Positions 19,716 through 34,400 of a stretch of DNA of 64,000 bases are shown here, piece by piece. Under the pieces are notes generated by a model. The model did not search any database and was not told where the DNA came from. It saw nothing but the letters and a program-made list of their open reading frames with translations. This DNA comes from Diogma glabrata. Lineage: Eukaryota > Arthropoda > Insecta > Diptera > Cylindrotomidae. The DNA lies in the NCBI GenBank assembly GCA_963693315.1, contig OY856186.1:461101858-461165857 (forward strand), read 5' to 3'. Both the position numbers and the translations under genes were made by a program. How positions within the stretch are numbered: position 1 is the first letter of the stretch; each line of letters opens with the position of its first letter.

Positions 19716-19902
19716 ATCCCAAGAATGAAAACTGTCAATATTAATAAAAAGCCAATAAACGTAATTTAATTTTATTTAATTAATACAAACAAGCATTATT
19801 ATTAATAAGTTACATATAATTAAAGTACTGTTTTATAATAAATTCTTTTACATGGATGTATGAAAACTTTTATGATAGGGTGAAAGAAAAATGAGAGTAA
19901 AA

Positions 19903-22900
19903 TTAATATACTCTCACATACAAATTATGTACACACATTTTAAATCTTTTCTTTCTAGCTTTAACAGCTGCAAACTTAGAAATCACATTTTTAAAATTTA
20001 TATTTTGTGTTGCCTCATGTTCTATTGTTAATATGCCAAGATTGTTAAGCCTTGTTTGGGTCATTGTTGCCAGCAAGTAATTTTTAATTAATTTTAATTT
20101 GCTGAAACTCCTCTCACTCGAAGCCACTGATACGCAAAGTCATAAATAACTTTAGTGGGACCATAAGATTCGGAAGAGATTCTGTTAAATCCCATTCCAC
20201 GATCAATTTCAAAATGTCTATAGGCACACACAGTTAGAAACTGTTACATTGGCCGTTTCTAACTGCCTTCTCAACCTTAGTATCTCTATAACGAGTTCTG
20301 TTTCTGATACCTCATCATAAAAACCGGTTAATTTTGATTCAAATAATTGCAACTCTTCACTGTTCGCCAAAAGCCCAGTGTTTGTCAGCACAACCTCGAA
20401 CAATGAAGCTACATCTTGGACTGACTTTAATTTTTTCGGAGTTCAACATTGAATCGGTCAAGACATTCACATATGTCCTTTTTTCCCAATATAGAAAACT
20501 ATGATCGTTTTCGAGGTGTTATACTTGGAGCAGCAAAAAAGTATATTCGAAGGGGATATCGCAAAAATTACATCCCTAAATGGAACACTGAATATGAACG
20601 CCTATGGAATTTATATCAAGAAAATGAATCATTGGATGTTGCTGATCAACTAATTGGAGAGATAAATCGCGCACGCACCGAAAAGTGGATAAATTTGGTG
20701 GAAACCATGGATTTCTCCCACTCTGGCCGTGAGGCGTGGGATCTGTTGAAGAAATTAGGAAATTCAAAATTTTCATCAAATGCAAAGCTGTTGTGATCCA
20801 GTGCTATCGTTGGTCACACATATCGAATCAGGTTTTCAGGATAAGAAACAAACTGCTGTGGCGTTTATTGATCTTACCGCGGCCTATGACACTGTATGGA
20901 AAAAGGGATTACTGTATAAACTCTCAAAAGTAATAAAGTGTATAAAAACCATAAATATCATCTCAGCACTTCTATCCAATCGTTAATTTATTGTTCATAT
21001 GGGAAATAGACAAAGCCGAATACGACATGTCTACAATGGCCTGCCACAAGGTTCGGTTCTCGCACCGATGCTTTTTAATTTGTATGCATCGGATCTCCCA
21101 GTTACAGTACCAAAAGAATTTATTTATGCTGATGACTTGGTAATTGCAGTGCAATTTTTATATAATCCATCTGCAACAAGGGGAAGCAACACTATCGTCA
21201 GATATAACTATACTGAAATTCAAACAGTATAGTTACTGTTCAGTATTGTTATATCGTCAGATATAACTATACTGAACTATACTGAAATCCAAATAAAACG
21301 GAAGTATCGTATTTTCATTTATCTACTCATAATGCCAATGATACGCTTAATACTTATATGAAAGGAACTTTATTGAAATTTAATCGAACACCTACATATT
21401 TGGGAGTTACCATGGACCGATCATTAACATTTAGTTTCCACTGTGATAATCTGAGTAAAAAACTAAAATCGAGGATCAATATTATTCAAAAGCTATCTGG
21501 AACAGATTGGGGAGCTCATGCTAACACACTCCGTATTTCATCGTTATCACTAGTCTATTCAGCAGCTGAGTATTGTGCACCTGTATGGAATCACAGTACA
21601 CATGTACGACATATAGATATAAAGTTGAATACATGCATGAGAATAATTTCTGGCGTCATTAAATCAACGCCTTTACCATGGCTCCCAATATTATCGAATA
21701 TTGCTCGACCGAAATTTAGACGAGAAATGGCACTAATAAGAGAATTCAAAAAAATTCTCGACAACCCAAATCTACCAATTCATGAAGACCTTATTGGTAG
21801 AAATGAAAATCGTTTGATTTCAAGATGTCCTATCTGGACTAAAATCTATCTCTTGGCAAATTTGAACGACTATTCAGTACGAAATAGATGTCTATAGAAA
21901 TAGATGTCTAATTCTCAAGTTTTAATTTTGTCAATAAAGAGCTAATACTTGAACCACATGCTATAGTTCCTGGATTTAATGAACCTCGTCGATAATGGAT
22001 TACAATTAATAGAATCCGATGCAATCATGGAGTAACAAATGCAGAACTTCATAGATATGACTAAAATATTTCACCATCATGTGACTGTGGCAATGTCAAT
22101 CAAACCGTTTCTCACATTTATTGCACGTGTCCCATCAGACGATTTGATGGCAACCTGATGGAACTACACCAACTAACTGATGATGCAAAAACATGGATGA
22201 TCTAACTAACATTTGCTTATAAATTGTATAAAAAAAAATAAAATTATATTCAAATTTGTAAATAAATAATATACGCATAATAATAATGTCCTTTTTAAGT
22301 TCAGCACTTAGTGTCAGTCCTACATCAGGGGACACCTCACCAGCCATTCGTTTTTTACGACGAATTCGTCCTTCAATTGGAATGTCGTAGTTCTCCGATT
22401 TTTTCACAGCAAAATCTGTTGCTTTTGCCTCTTCTACAATATGATTAGGTTTTTCTTCAATATAAAGACGAAGTGACTGTATTTTTATAACTAATTGATC
22501 AATATTCAAGCCTGTGCTTTGCAATACAATCCAAGCACAATTTATTCCTCTTAAACCATCATTCCGAAACAAAAGATAGCAAAGAAATGGAAAATCACAC
22601 ACAATCACCACGCATTAGGTTCTGTGCGGCGCCTCTAGTGTCTACATTTTCGTGTTGATCACTTAATTTCTCAATTGCAGCCACAATCCCATTAAAATTT
22701 TCATCCAATACTTTAACGGAAGTATAATGAGCATTCCAACGCGTTGTTGAGAGTCTTTTAAAAGTTGCTTTGCTGTGTTTAATAAGCACTTCCCAGCGGC
22801 TAGTCGAAACAGAAAAGAATGTAAAACGTCCATTGTTTCAAAAAATGTTACAAAAGCTACATTTTGTGCAAATGAGTTATAACGCATTAAGCTGGCCTTT

Positions 22901-22960
22901 CCATTTTTAAATATGGAGTTATATTCAATTGCGGATAGTCATACGGCTAGGGAAGGTTCA
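19903..22960 (-). pseudogene. decayed hAT transposase, ZMYM1-like, split by a LINE
   Basis: Minus-strand fragments in order: VAFVTFFETMDVLHSFL (about 22860-22800) and LSTTRWNAHYTSVKVL (about 22750) from the catalytic half; CAWIVLQSTGLNIDQLV then AELKKDI up to the LINE insertion point; ICECLDRFNVEL directly after it (about 20470-20440); ELQLFESKLTGFYDEV (20218-20403); and the C-terminal dimerisation block ASSERSFSKLKLIKNYL (19903-20127). Frames shift several times and stops are present, so it is inactive. These motifs match the ZMYM1/TTF-type hAT transposases common in insects. The reading frame joins exactly across the LINE when one copy of the 11-bp duplication is removed. Confidence 0.82.
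20484..22285 (+). mobile_element. 5'-truncated non-LTR retrotransposon (LINE)
   Basis: Inserted into the hAT remnant with an 11-bp duplication ATGTCCTTTTT (20473-20483, 22286-22296). The coding remnants, in broken frames, run from ENYDRFRGVILGAAKKYI (20449-20796, whose first codons are hAT sequence), through the reverse transcriptase block AFIDLTAAYDTVW (about 20850), GLPQGSVLAPMLFNLY (about 21040) and YADD (about 21125), to a C-terminal region (21358-21897) and a cysteine/histidine end CDCGNVNQTVSHIYCTCP near 22090. A deletion of the 3' palm region around 20760 and stops show it is dead. The jockey/CR1-related clade is likely but not certain. The tail is AT-rich, not a clean poly(A). Confidence 0.85.
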
Positions 22961-23510
22961 TCAGCCAGCTTGTAACCTTGTGCGTTAAAACATCGTCGAT
23001 ACTCACCTTGATCTTTCGTAAGTCCACCACACATCAACTCTTACCTCATTAATAACCAACCATGATCTCTAAATGTCACTAGCACATACACATACTAAAA
23101 TTTCTCGCGGCATCTAAGTTCTACAACTTCAACTTTGTTATGCTTTTATCTAATTTTTGTTCACTTTTTGTTATCAATTCAAAAAAAAGAAATCATTTAA
23201 CCAATTCATTTAGATTTATTATAAATTTGTAATTAGTAATTCAATTAGCATTATTTATTTTATTAGAATTATTTATTTAGAAAAAAAATTTTATATTTTA
23301 TATTTTAGGAAATTTTTAATTTTTTTAGGAATGTACTAAAAAAAATATTTAAATATATTTATATAAAAAAGAAAAAAAAATTATTATCTAACAAATAAAA
23401 ATTACTTAGCTTAAGTTATGTTATGTTGAATATTGATTGTTGATCCGTTCGATTTGTTTTTGTTTTGTATTCCAACTTCAGTAATAATAAATAATTTCAA
23501 ATCTGACAAA
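22961..23510. other. very AT-rich spacer
   Basis: No gene. The far end of the ZMYM1-like hAT should lie here or just before, but no CAGTGG-type end is visible. Confidence 0.5.
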
Positions 23511-24728
23511 TATGGAGGGGCTGAAATCTCACAGCTCTGAGATATCAAGACTTCGGTCTGGGTAAAGGATTTTGATATAGTTTTCGGCAAAAAACTTTTA
23601 TGAGGACATGGTTTTTAGTTTTGGGCAGCGATGTATATCAAACATAACTCTTTGTTAAAGTACAAGTATTTTTTATCTCTGTTTAAAAATTTATTACAAA
23701 ACTAACACGAAACATCAATACGTTGCCGGAAAATTATAATCAAAATTCCAAAAATATTGTTAAATTAAATAAAATCAAACTTTTTCAAAATTTCAAAAAT
23801 ATTCCAAAAATTAACTAAAATCAAATATTTAAATTTTTTCTAAATTTCAATAATATTTCAAAAATTCTTAAAAATTCAAACATTTTCCAAAATTCTAAAA
23901 ATATTGCAAAAATTATTACAAAATCAAATATTGAAAATTTTTTCAAAATTCCAAAAATCATAATAATATCAAAAATAAAAAATTTTTCAAAATTCTAAAT
24001 ATATTCCAAAAATTCTTACAAAATCAAAAATTAAAACTTTTGCCGAAATTCTAAAAATATTGCAAAAACTATTAGAAAATCAATAATACAAACTTTTTCA
24101 AAATTCAAAAAATATTTCAAAAACTATAACAAATTCAAAAATTTCCATGTCCAATTTCATTTCAAATTACATTTACGTCATAAAAACAGCTTCATTTTCT
24201 TTTTCCAAAAAATTGGCTAAAAAAATAAATGAAATCATTTTTTGACACACTTGACATTATTTTTTGACAAACTTATAATGCCATAATTCTCTATAATAAT
24301 AATACAATATCATGTCATACAAACTATTAATTTTATTTTTTTCTAAAAAAATTGGGTAGAAAATAAATAAAAACCTTTCTTTTGACACACTTGACATTTT
24401 TTGACAAACTTATAATTCCATAATTCTCAATAATAATAATAAAATTTCATTTCAAAGAAATAATTAATTTTAATTTTTTTCCAAAAAATTGGGTAAAAAA
24501 ATAAATAAAAATCTTTCTTTTGACATACTTGACAACATTTTTTTGACAAAATTATAATGCCATAATTCTCAATAATAATAATAAAACTTCATTTCAAACA
24601 AACAATTAATTTTATTTTTTTTCCAAAAAATTAGGTAAAAAATAAATAAAAATCTTTCTTTTGACACACTTGACAACATTTTTTTGACAAACTTATAATG
24701 CCATAATTCTCAATAATAATAATAAAAA
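23511..24728. repeat. satellite-like block 1
   Basis: Starts TATGGAGGGGCTGAAATCTC and includes AAGACTTCGGTCTGGGT. About 0.5 kb of short AAAATTCCAAAAAT-type units follows, then four units of roughly 125-145 bp marked by TTGACACACTTGACA and CATAATTCTC (24250-24728). The whole block recurs as block 2. Confidence 0.85.
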
Positions 24729-26176
24729 TATGGAGGGGCTGAAATCTCACAGCTCTGAGATATCAAGACTTCGGTCTGGGTTAAAGATTTTGATTTAGTT
24801 TTTGGTAAAAAACTTTTATGAGGACATGGTTTTTAGTTTTGGGCAGCGATGTACATCAAACATAACTCTTTGTTAAAGTACAAGCATTTTTTTAACTCAG
24901 TTTAAAAATTTACTACACAACTAACACGAAACATCAATACGTTGCCAGAAAATTATAATCAAAATTCCAAAAATATTGTAAAAATTAAATAAAGTCAAAC
25001 TTTTTCCAAATTCCAAAAATTAGAATAAAATCAAATATTTAATTTTTTTCTAAATTCCAACATTTCAAAAATTCTTAAAAATTCAAACTTTTTCCAAAAT
25101 TCTAAAAATATTGCAAAAATTATTACAAAATCAAAAATTGAAAATTTTTTCAAAATTCCAAAAATTATAATAATATCAAAAATTTAAAATTTTTCAAAAT
25201 TCTAAAAATATTTCAAAAATTCTTACAAAATCAAAAATTAAAACTTTTACCGATATTCTAAAAATATTGCAAAAAATATTACAAAATCAAAAATACAAAC
25301 TTTTTCAAAATTCCAAAAATATTTCAAAAACTATAACAAATTCAAAAACTTCCATGTCTAATTTCATTTTAGATTACATTTACGTCATAAAAACAGCTAC
25401 ATTTTTTTTCCAAAAAATTGGCTAAAAAATAAATGAAATCATTTTTTGACACACTTGACATTATTTTTTGACAAACTTATAATGCCATAATTCTCTATAA
25501 TAATAATAAAATATCATGTCATACAAACTATTAATTTTATTGTTTTCTAAAAAAAATGGGTAAAAAATAAATAAAAACCTTTCTTTTGACATACTTGACA
25601 ACATTTTTTGACAAACTTATAATTCATAATTCTCAATAATAATAATAAAATATCATTTCAAAGAAACAATTTTATTTTTTTTCAAAAAAAGGGTAAAAAA
25701 CTAAATAAAAATCTTTTGACACACTTGACAACATTTTTTTGACAACCTCATAATGCCATAATTCTCAATAATAATAATAAAACTTCATTTCAAACAAACA
25801 ATTAATTTTATTTTTTTTTCCAAAAAATTAGGTTAAAAAATAAATAAAAATCTTTCTTTTGACACACTTGACAACATTTTTTTGACAAACTTATAATCCA
25901 TAATTCTCAATAATAATAATAAAATTTCATTTCAAAAAAACAATTTTATTTTTTTCCAAAAAAAAAGGGTAAAAAACTAAATAAAAATCTTTTGACACAC
26001 TTGACAACATTTTTTTGACAACCTCATAATGCCATAATTCTCAATAATAATAATAAAACTTCATTTCAAACAAACAATTAATTTTATTTTTTTTTTCCAA
26101 AAAAATAAGGGAACAAAATAAATAAAAATCTTTCTTTTGACACACTTGACAACATTTTTTTGACAAACTTATAATG
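24729..26176. repeat. satellite-like block 2
   Basis: A direct copy of block 1, starting with the same TATGGAGGGGCTG head, with small indels. The 125-145-bp unit array is longer here (about six units, 25390-26176). Block 1 and block 2 together look like an unequal-crossover duplication of one element. Confidence 0.85.
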
Positions 26177-27148
26177 CAATAATCTAGTTTTTGATCTTAC
26201 ATACCAATCCCGACCATCAAGATTTCTCCAAATTTAATGTTCCTACTCGTAATCACTTAAAATGAACGTTTTTTATGCCAAAAATATGAAAATTTGCTAT
26301 TTTTGACACACATAATGATTTTTTTGACACACTTCCGGTACAGTTATCGAACACAGCGTCCTTTCGGACCTGTCCCTTGTGAATACCTATTTTTAGAAAA
26401 AAAAATTTTTGAAATCCCTCCAGCGGTTTTCCCTGCAGCGTAGGTAATGACGGCCGGCCGGCAGACAGACATACATTTTTTTTTTTTGCTTTTTTAGAAT
26501 CAGGAGGTCCTAAAACGTCGAAAAATGTCAAAAAAAGTGGGGGTAAGAATTTCACTTTGAGCTCATGAATGTAATACTAAGGTCTTTCAGACCGAAGTAA
26601 TTCATTTCAAACAAACAATTAGTTTTATGTTTTTTCCAAAAAATTAGGTAAAAAAATAAATAAAAATCTTTCTTTTGACACACTTGACAACATTTTTTTG
26701 ACAAACTTATAATGCAATAATCTAGTTTTTGATCTCATATACCAATCCCGACCATCAAGATCTCTCCAAATTTAATGTTCCTACTCGTAATGACTTAAAA
26801 TGAACGTTTTTTAAGCCAATAATATGAAGATTTGCTATTTTTGACACACATAATGATTTTTTTGACACACTTCCGGTACAGTTATCGAACACAGCGTCCT
26901 TTCGGACCTGTCCCTTGTGAATACCTGTTTTTAGAAAAAAAGTTTTTTGAAATCCGTCCAGCGGTTTTCCCTGCAGCGTAGGTAATGACGGCCGGCCGGC
27001 CGGCCGGCAAACAGACATACATTTTTTTTTTTTTGCTTTTTTAGAATCAGTAGGTCCTAAAACGTCGAGAAATGCCAAAAAAAGTGGAGGTAAGATTTTC
27101 ACTTTGAGCTCATGAATGTAATACTTAGGTCTTTCAGACCGAAGTAAT
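26177..27148. repeat. two copies of a satellite terminal unit
   Basis: 26177-26602 and 26709-27148 are about 430-bp direct copies that start near TAATCTAGTTTTTGATCT and end GGTCTTTCAGACCGAAGTAA. They carry a CGGCCGGCCGG run, longer in the second copy, and one 125-bp array unit lies between them. The end ACTTCGGTCTG (reverse complement) matches the head of blocks 1 and 2 (CTTCGGTCTGG), so head and tail may be inverted termini of one element. Minus-strand ORFs of 100 and 115 codons here are repeat-derived and not called genes. Confidence 0.8.
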
Positions 27149-27657
27149 AGTATTAATTCAAATTTTCCATTGTTCCTTATCGTCCAGTACTTTTAATTAA
27201 TTCCCCAATACCAATTAGATTTTGATTGATTTATCAATTCAACGTTATTTAAAATTATGAAAACGAACATTTTTTTTTTAACGACTGTCATAGAAAATAA
27301 TGTTTTCTATCTATCATTTTAAAACAGAAAGATGGCTTTTGCTGTTTAGCGTGAATTTTTTAATTTTTTCTGCTCTAATGCAGAAAGTAAGACAAAAGAC
27401 ATAATAGACAAAGACATAATATTAAATAATTTATAACATATTATGAATTATTTTTTATTTAAAAATAGATAATTTATTAATTTAAATTTTTAGCTTGACG
27501 TTCGTTCGATATGTTTTTTAAACAAAAACTAAATAATATAAATGCCTCCTTAGCAACGCATATCTTACTTAAAAAAATATTGTTTTTTAAAAATTAAAAT
27601 TATGATTTAAGCTTTTTTAATAATAAACAAATATGTCGGCAGTCGTTAAAAAAATAG
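27149..27657. other. AT-rich spacer
   Basis: No gene. A phrase TTCTGCTCTAATGCAGAAAG near 27368 resembles the arms of the hairpin that follows. Confidence 0.45.
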
Positions 27658-27783
27658 TATGTATACTTTGAGCAGAAAGTAACATTGCTGCTCTGACATG
27701 ATTGCTGGTTTCGGCTACGCCTCAACCAGCAACTTTCATGCACGAGCAGCAATGTCGTACTTTCTGCTCTTAATATACAATGT
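27658..27783. repeat. hairpin element with GC-rich tip
   Basis: Arms GAGCAGAAAGTAACATTGCT (from 27670) and its near-complement ending at 27770. The inner pair TTGCTGGTTTCGG / CAACCAGCAA surrounds GCTACGCC. Non-coding. Confidence 0.7.
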
Positions 27784-28649
27784 ACTATTTTGTCTTGCTC
27801 GTTCACAATTTGAGCAAATAAATGTACGGTAGTTACCGTATTGCAATGATCAAAAGTTTATATGGTTATACGATCACTATGTTTGCATTATAACTCTTTT
27901 TTTATAGCGAAAAGTTTTCTATGGATTTTATGTTACTTTTTTTTAAATGTTTATTTTTTTATGCACATATATGTTATTTTATATTTTTGGTATCACTAAT
28001 CACTTAGCTTGTGCTGTCCATTCATTAATTTATGATTTTATTTGTTTTTTATTATTAACTTTATACAAACAAAACAACAATGCCATCACAATTTTTTTTC
28101 TGTCCGACTTATTACTTGTCCCAAGATGTTTTTCGTTTAATTTTTAAAATTATTCTGCCGTTCCGATCTTTTCAGGCTTTAATTTATATTCTATCGGCTG
28201 TTTTTAATTTTCCCGCATTTGTTAATAACTCGTTCTTTAAAAATTTCGTTTAATCATCAGAGATGGATTTAATTTGTGTTTTTATTTTTTTTTTACTTAA
28301 CTAATTACAATTATGCATATACTAATATACTAGGGAATCTATTTTTTTCTTTGAATTGATAACATTTTTGAAAACATTTATGAATTTAACTATTCAATCG
28401 TTACAGAGTGTTGGTCACATAAATTAATGAATGATCTATACATCAACAAATATTGCTTTGTTGTTTTTTGCTTTAATAATAGCTTGCACTCCTCCATGTA
28501 TACCACTCATAACAGCTGCATTATCATAACCTTGCGGGAACGAAAATTCATAACGTCTAAACCGTCATTTTTAAACCAAGATTTTTAAGAATTTTATCGC
28601 TTAAATCAGCGGCTTTTAGGTAGATTTCATGTAAAAATCTACCTATTGC
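27784..28649. other. AT-rich spacer
   Basis: Small ORFs only (for example 27947-28147), with no recognisable product. A GC-less stretch with many T runs. Confidence 0.45.
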
Positions 28650-29760
<1,111 letters not shown>

Positions 29761-30459
29761 AAATCTAGAAATCCAAATTTGTCCAAAAATGTTTTTGTAA
29801 ATAAGTATTTTGTGGTTGAAAGGTAATAATGATTCTGCAAATTCTGTATGCAGCTCTTCGATGTTGCTTTTACTTTTTGTATTTTTGCCTGATTTTGCAT
29901 TTTAAGGATTTGAATCCAAGAATTTATTAGCAAGATAAAAAATTAAAAAGGCTAAACAAACTATTAAAAAATTTTTTTTTTTAATTATACTGAAGCAATA
30001 GTATTTTTCTAGAAAAATAGAAATTTTTTTCCTTGTAATTCTTAAAATAAAACTTAATCTGTAGTTGCAAAAATAGGTATATAAGATAATAAATATTTGA
30101 ATTTTAATAATTTTTAATCAATAACAATACATACTTATTTTTTATTATAATCAATTTATTTTTGTAATGTACAAGTATGTTTGATTCATGAAAATTTTAC
30201 ATTTTAATTTATTTATTTTTTTTTTTTCATTTGGTACAACCCAATAGAGGTTTGAATTATTGATTATTATTTTTTAATTACTTTGAATAACAAATTATAA
30301 AAATATGTTTAATTTTCTCAGCAGTTAACCTAAAAAATAAATAATTTATTTAATTCAAATAATATCAATTCTAAAAGATAAATAAAAAAGTTTAAATTAA
30401 AATTTACCTTTTATATTGATTTTTTAAATTCGTATGCTTTTTTATTATCATAAGAAGTT
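29761..30459. other. AT-rich 3' flank, no gene seen
   Basis: Downstream of the stop of the minus-strand gene at 30460. It may hold that element's 3' end, but I found no inverted terminus. Confidence 0.45.
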
Positions 30460-31105
30460 CTAGTCAACAGCTTTTGAGCTATTAGAGTATCTTTTGATTG
30501 ATAGTTTATTTTTGGATTTAATTATAAATGCATGATTCTTAAGAATTTGAGGCACTGACTGTGCATCACTAAATCGTTTATTTAGCTTTCTTCTCATTTT
30601 ATCATGTTGTACTTTACTAAATAAATAAATATTCATTTCTTTAAAATAACTTTTGCCCCATTTGTATAAGGTGTCTGCATTTAAAATTGCGTCTTTTGGC
30701 TTCGCAATCAAACTTGCTTTGTATGCTCCTCTCTTAAATATTGCACCTATTCCATCACACGCACTCTTACCATGAGATGTTGCACTAAAATGCCACTCTG
30801 CACTTACATTGAAATCATTCTGATGTTGAATTAAATTTGAAATCGAGTATTTGTTTTTAAAATGTTGTTTTGCTCCATCCGTGTAGTAAAAAATCTTTTT
30901 AAGATTTTTCACGTCTTTTTTGATAATTGGAATTAATAATGTTTGTATAGTATGAACAGCAACTGTATTATGTTTGGTACTTTCTGATAAAAATAAATTA
31001 CTCTTATGTTTTAATACGCCTTTTTCTTTATAATAGTATACACAAGTGAACACTGTACATTGATCATTATTATAATGGAATGCTTGGGCAGCATTTTGGC
31101 AAACA
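30460..31105 (-). pseudogene. transposase-like gene, 3' half (cut by LTR element)
   Basis: About 213 codons of the C-terminal half, in frame with 42237-43412 if the LTR element and one copy of its AACA duplication are removed. Visible motifs: AFHYNNDQCTVFTCVYYYKE just after the insertion point; YYTDGAKQHFKNKYS; and WHFSATSHGKSACDGIG followed by KRGAYKASL. In related uncharacterised arthropod proteins the DGA…KN and SHGKxxCDG motifs are the most conserved, consistent with an RNase H-like active site; that role is inferred. The stop is at 30460-30462. No other lesion is visible in this half. The frame is open from the insertion point, so a GTG at 31051-31053 need not be a start. Confidence 0.75.
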
Positions 31106-31376
31106 TGTAATGAAGCGCTTTCTCATTGGCGAACCAATGAGAAGGACATAGCAGGAAGCGTACCTAGCGAGATTGATTTTCAAGCCCCAAACTAGCTTCA
31201 GCCCATGGGAACGATAAAGTAACCCTGCTACTTCAGCACAAATACAGACATGTACGCTATTCACGAAAGTTTGCAGAAATGGAAAGAAATACAAGTGGAA
31301 AAACGAAGACTCTGGCGACCCCTGTTGCGAAAGACCCACGATCAACACGTCCAACCCCCACGTTCACTCACATACG

Positions 31377-31409
<33 letters not shown>

Positions 31410-34400
31410 TCACACCCCTTTATCATTATGACCGAAGTAATAAGATAAATTTACTCACCCCATGATTAAACCCCGTCCTCCTATTCTGCTTCCATCAGCC
31501 CTCCATCAGCACGTTGTTCAGGTTTGAAATCTCGCAAAAATGCTTTGTATGTCGCGAACGTTATGGAGAAACGATGAATCAATTGGCGATCAGCAGCGTT
31601 GCATAAACTTGTATTTAAAATCGTGAGTCAGTTTGTCCTTCAAAAGCGTTGACTCAATGTATAAACAATGACGTTGAACCAATTTGTAATCACATGCGTT
31701 GATAGAAGTAGTAAAAATAGTTGAATAAATTTGCAGTCAAAAGCGTTGACTCAATTTATAAACAATAACGTTGAAACAATTTGTAATCAATTGCGTTGAT
31801 AAAATTAGTAATCCAAATAGTTGAATAAATTTGTAGTCAAAAGTGTTGACTAAATTTATAAACAATAACGTTGAACCAATTTGTAATCAAATGAGTTGAT
31901 AAAATTAGTAAAAATAGTTGAGTAAATTTGTAGTCAAAAGCGTTGACTAAATTTATAAACAATGACGTTGAACCAAGTTGTAATCAAGTGCGTTGATAAA
32001 ATTGGTAATCCAAATAGTTGAATAAATTTGTAGTCAAAAGCGTTGACCAAATTTATAAACAATGACGTTGATGAAACAATTTGTAATCAAATGCGTTGAT
32101 AGAAGTAGTAAAAATAGTTGAATAAATTTGCAGTCAAAAGCGTTGACTCAATTTATAAACAATAACGTTGAAACAATTTGTAATCAATTGCGTTGATAAA
32201 ATTAGTAATCCAAATAGTTGAATAAATTTGTAGTCAAAAGCGTTGACCAAATTTATAAACAATAACGTTGAACCAATTTGTAATCAATTGCGGTGATAAA
32301 ATTAGTAATCCAAATAGTTGAATAAAGTTGTAGTCAAAAGCGTTGACTAAATTTATAAACAATAACGTTGAACCAATTTGTAATCAAATGCGTTGATAAA
32401 ATTAGTAAAAATAGTTGAGTAAATTTGTAGTCAAAAGCGTTGACTAAATTTATAAACAATGACGTTGAACCAATTTGTAATCAATTGCGGTGATAAAATT
32501 AGTAATCCAAATAGTTGAATAAATTTGTAGTCAAAAGCGTTGACTAAATTTATAACCAATAACGTTGAAACAATTTGCAATTCAAATGCGTTGAATGATT
32601 TTAAAGTCCACACCGTTGAATAAATTTGTAGTCAAATGCGTTGACTAAATTTGTATTCAAATTCATGGAACCCAATTGCAATCAAAATCGGTGAATAATT
32701 TTATAATCCAATTCGTTGAATAAACTATTTTTATTTAAGATATATTTGAACTATTCTTTAAATTACAGTTTAATCATTTAATAACAAGAACGACAAAAGT
32801 TATATAAACACGGTAATAATTATTTACAACTCATCACGCCAGTCTCGTGCATTCTTATATTTTATATTTACAGATAATGATTTTTTTGTTTTTTTTTTTG
32901 TATTTATATTTAATAAATTAGAAATATTCACTAGCCTAAAGTTCAATAATTTAATAACAATGACGACACATTTTAACTAACACGGTAATAATTATTCCAA
33001 ATTGATCATGCCAGTCCCGTACATTCGTATAATTTATAGTTACAGATAATGATCCTTTTCTGATATTTATATTTAATATATTAGAAATATTCGCTAGACT
33101 AAAGTTCAATAATTTAAGAACAATGACGACACAATTTAACTAACACGGTAATAATTATTTTAAATTGATCATGCCAGTCCCGTGCATTTGTATAATTTAT
33201 AGTTACAGATAATGATTTTTTTTGATATTTATATTTAATAAATTAGAAATATTCACTCGATTAAAGATCAATAATTTAATAACAATGATGACACAATTTA
33301 TCGTAACACGGAATAGGTATTTAGAACAGAAAGCTAATTCGTTAAGCGAATTATGCAGGTCCCTAATAAATTCTCACAGTTTTATAAAATTTTTGGTACC
33401 TTTACTAATCCTTTTTCACGCTTATCCAAAATGTCAGCCAAGCCCAAAAGTTTGACGTGATATTTTTTATCCAAATTGGCACAATTTCGCGAAATGTAGG
33501 ACCAGACGTCCATCAAAAGTAATATGTATCACAATCACTCACGATCGTCATCTTCATGGTGAATTTTATTCCATTGTTGAGAACTGCCGACGTAGTAAAC
33601 GAAAAACACTCCTCCAACAAAATCTCATGCACGACTGACAGCCGTCCAAACACCAAAAAAACAAATGTAATAGAACTCAGAGAGAAAACAATTTACAGTC
33701 CTCATTATATAGTCAAATTTTTAGTCTCGCAATAACTCGAATATAGTGTTTTAGATGGGAGATAATTAATTTACATCAGATTTTCAAATTATTGGGAACT
33801 TATTATAGTTCACAAAACCGTTTGCTATTTGATAATATTGTACGAAAGTAAGGTTTGGACACAAGATATTTCCGACACATCCATAACACGTATAATTGAA
33901 TTCAAAATGAATCAAATACAGATTCGATCAATGATATGATGTTTAGACATTTATTAACTACATTCTGCAATATCAGTACAGTGAAGTTCAGTTCAATAAC
34001 GGAAGGATTGTTTAAAGCAAAACACTCATACAAAGACAAATCAAATGTTTAGCAAAGCAAGAATAGTAATTCGTTGTATGTTGACGATTGGAAACAGAAT
34101 ACACGTAGCTGTTATGAGGTTTTGAGAATTTCGTTGTTTCATTACGGTTTGTGTTTTGAAAAAAAAAGAAGAGTTTAAACTCAAGTAGTAAGGCGAGAAC
34201 AATCGAATGGAAGTATAACGCGCGTCAATTTTAGTGCGTTGCAAGATTAAATTCTGATTACTTTTTAGTGGTTATACGAAAGATGATTAATGAAAACTAT
34301 TAATTAATTCAAATTAACCAATATTATGTTATATTAATGAATAGATAACTCAAGGTAATTAGTGCAATTTTCTTTCTCCTATACCTTTGTCCGGCTATTG

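Noticed and set aside
26253..27102. 100- and 115-codon minus-strand frames with RPSLPTLQGKPL
   Set aside because: The two are the same repeat unit translated twice, and they lie wholly within the satellite-like terminal unit.
31560..32745. CRISPR-like array because of regular 25-bp spacing
   Set aside because: There are no unique spacers between repeats: every monomer is related, the array lies inside an LTR, and the host is eukaryotic.
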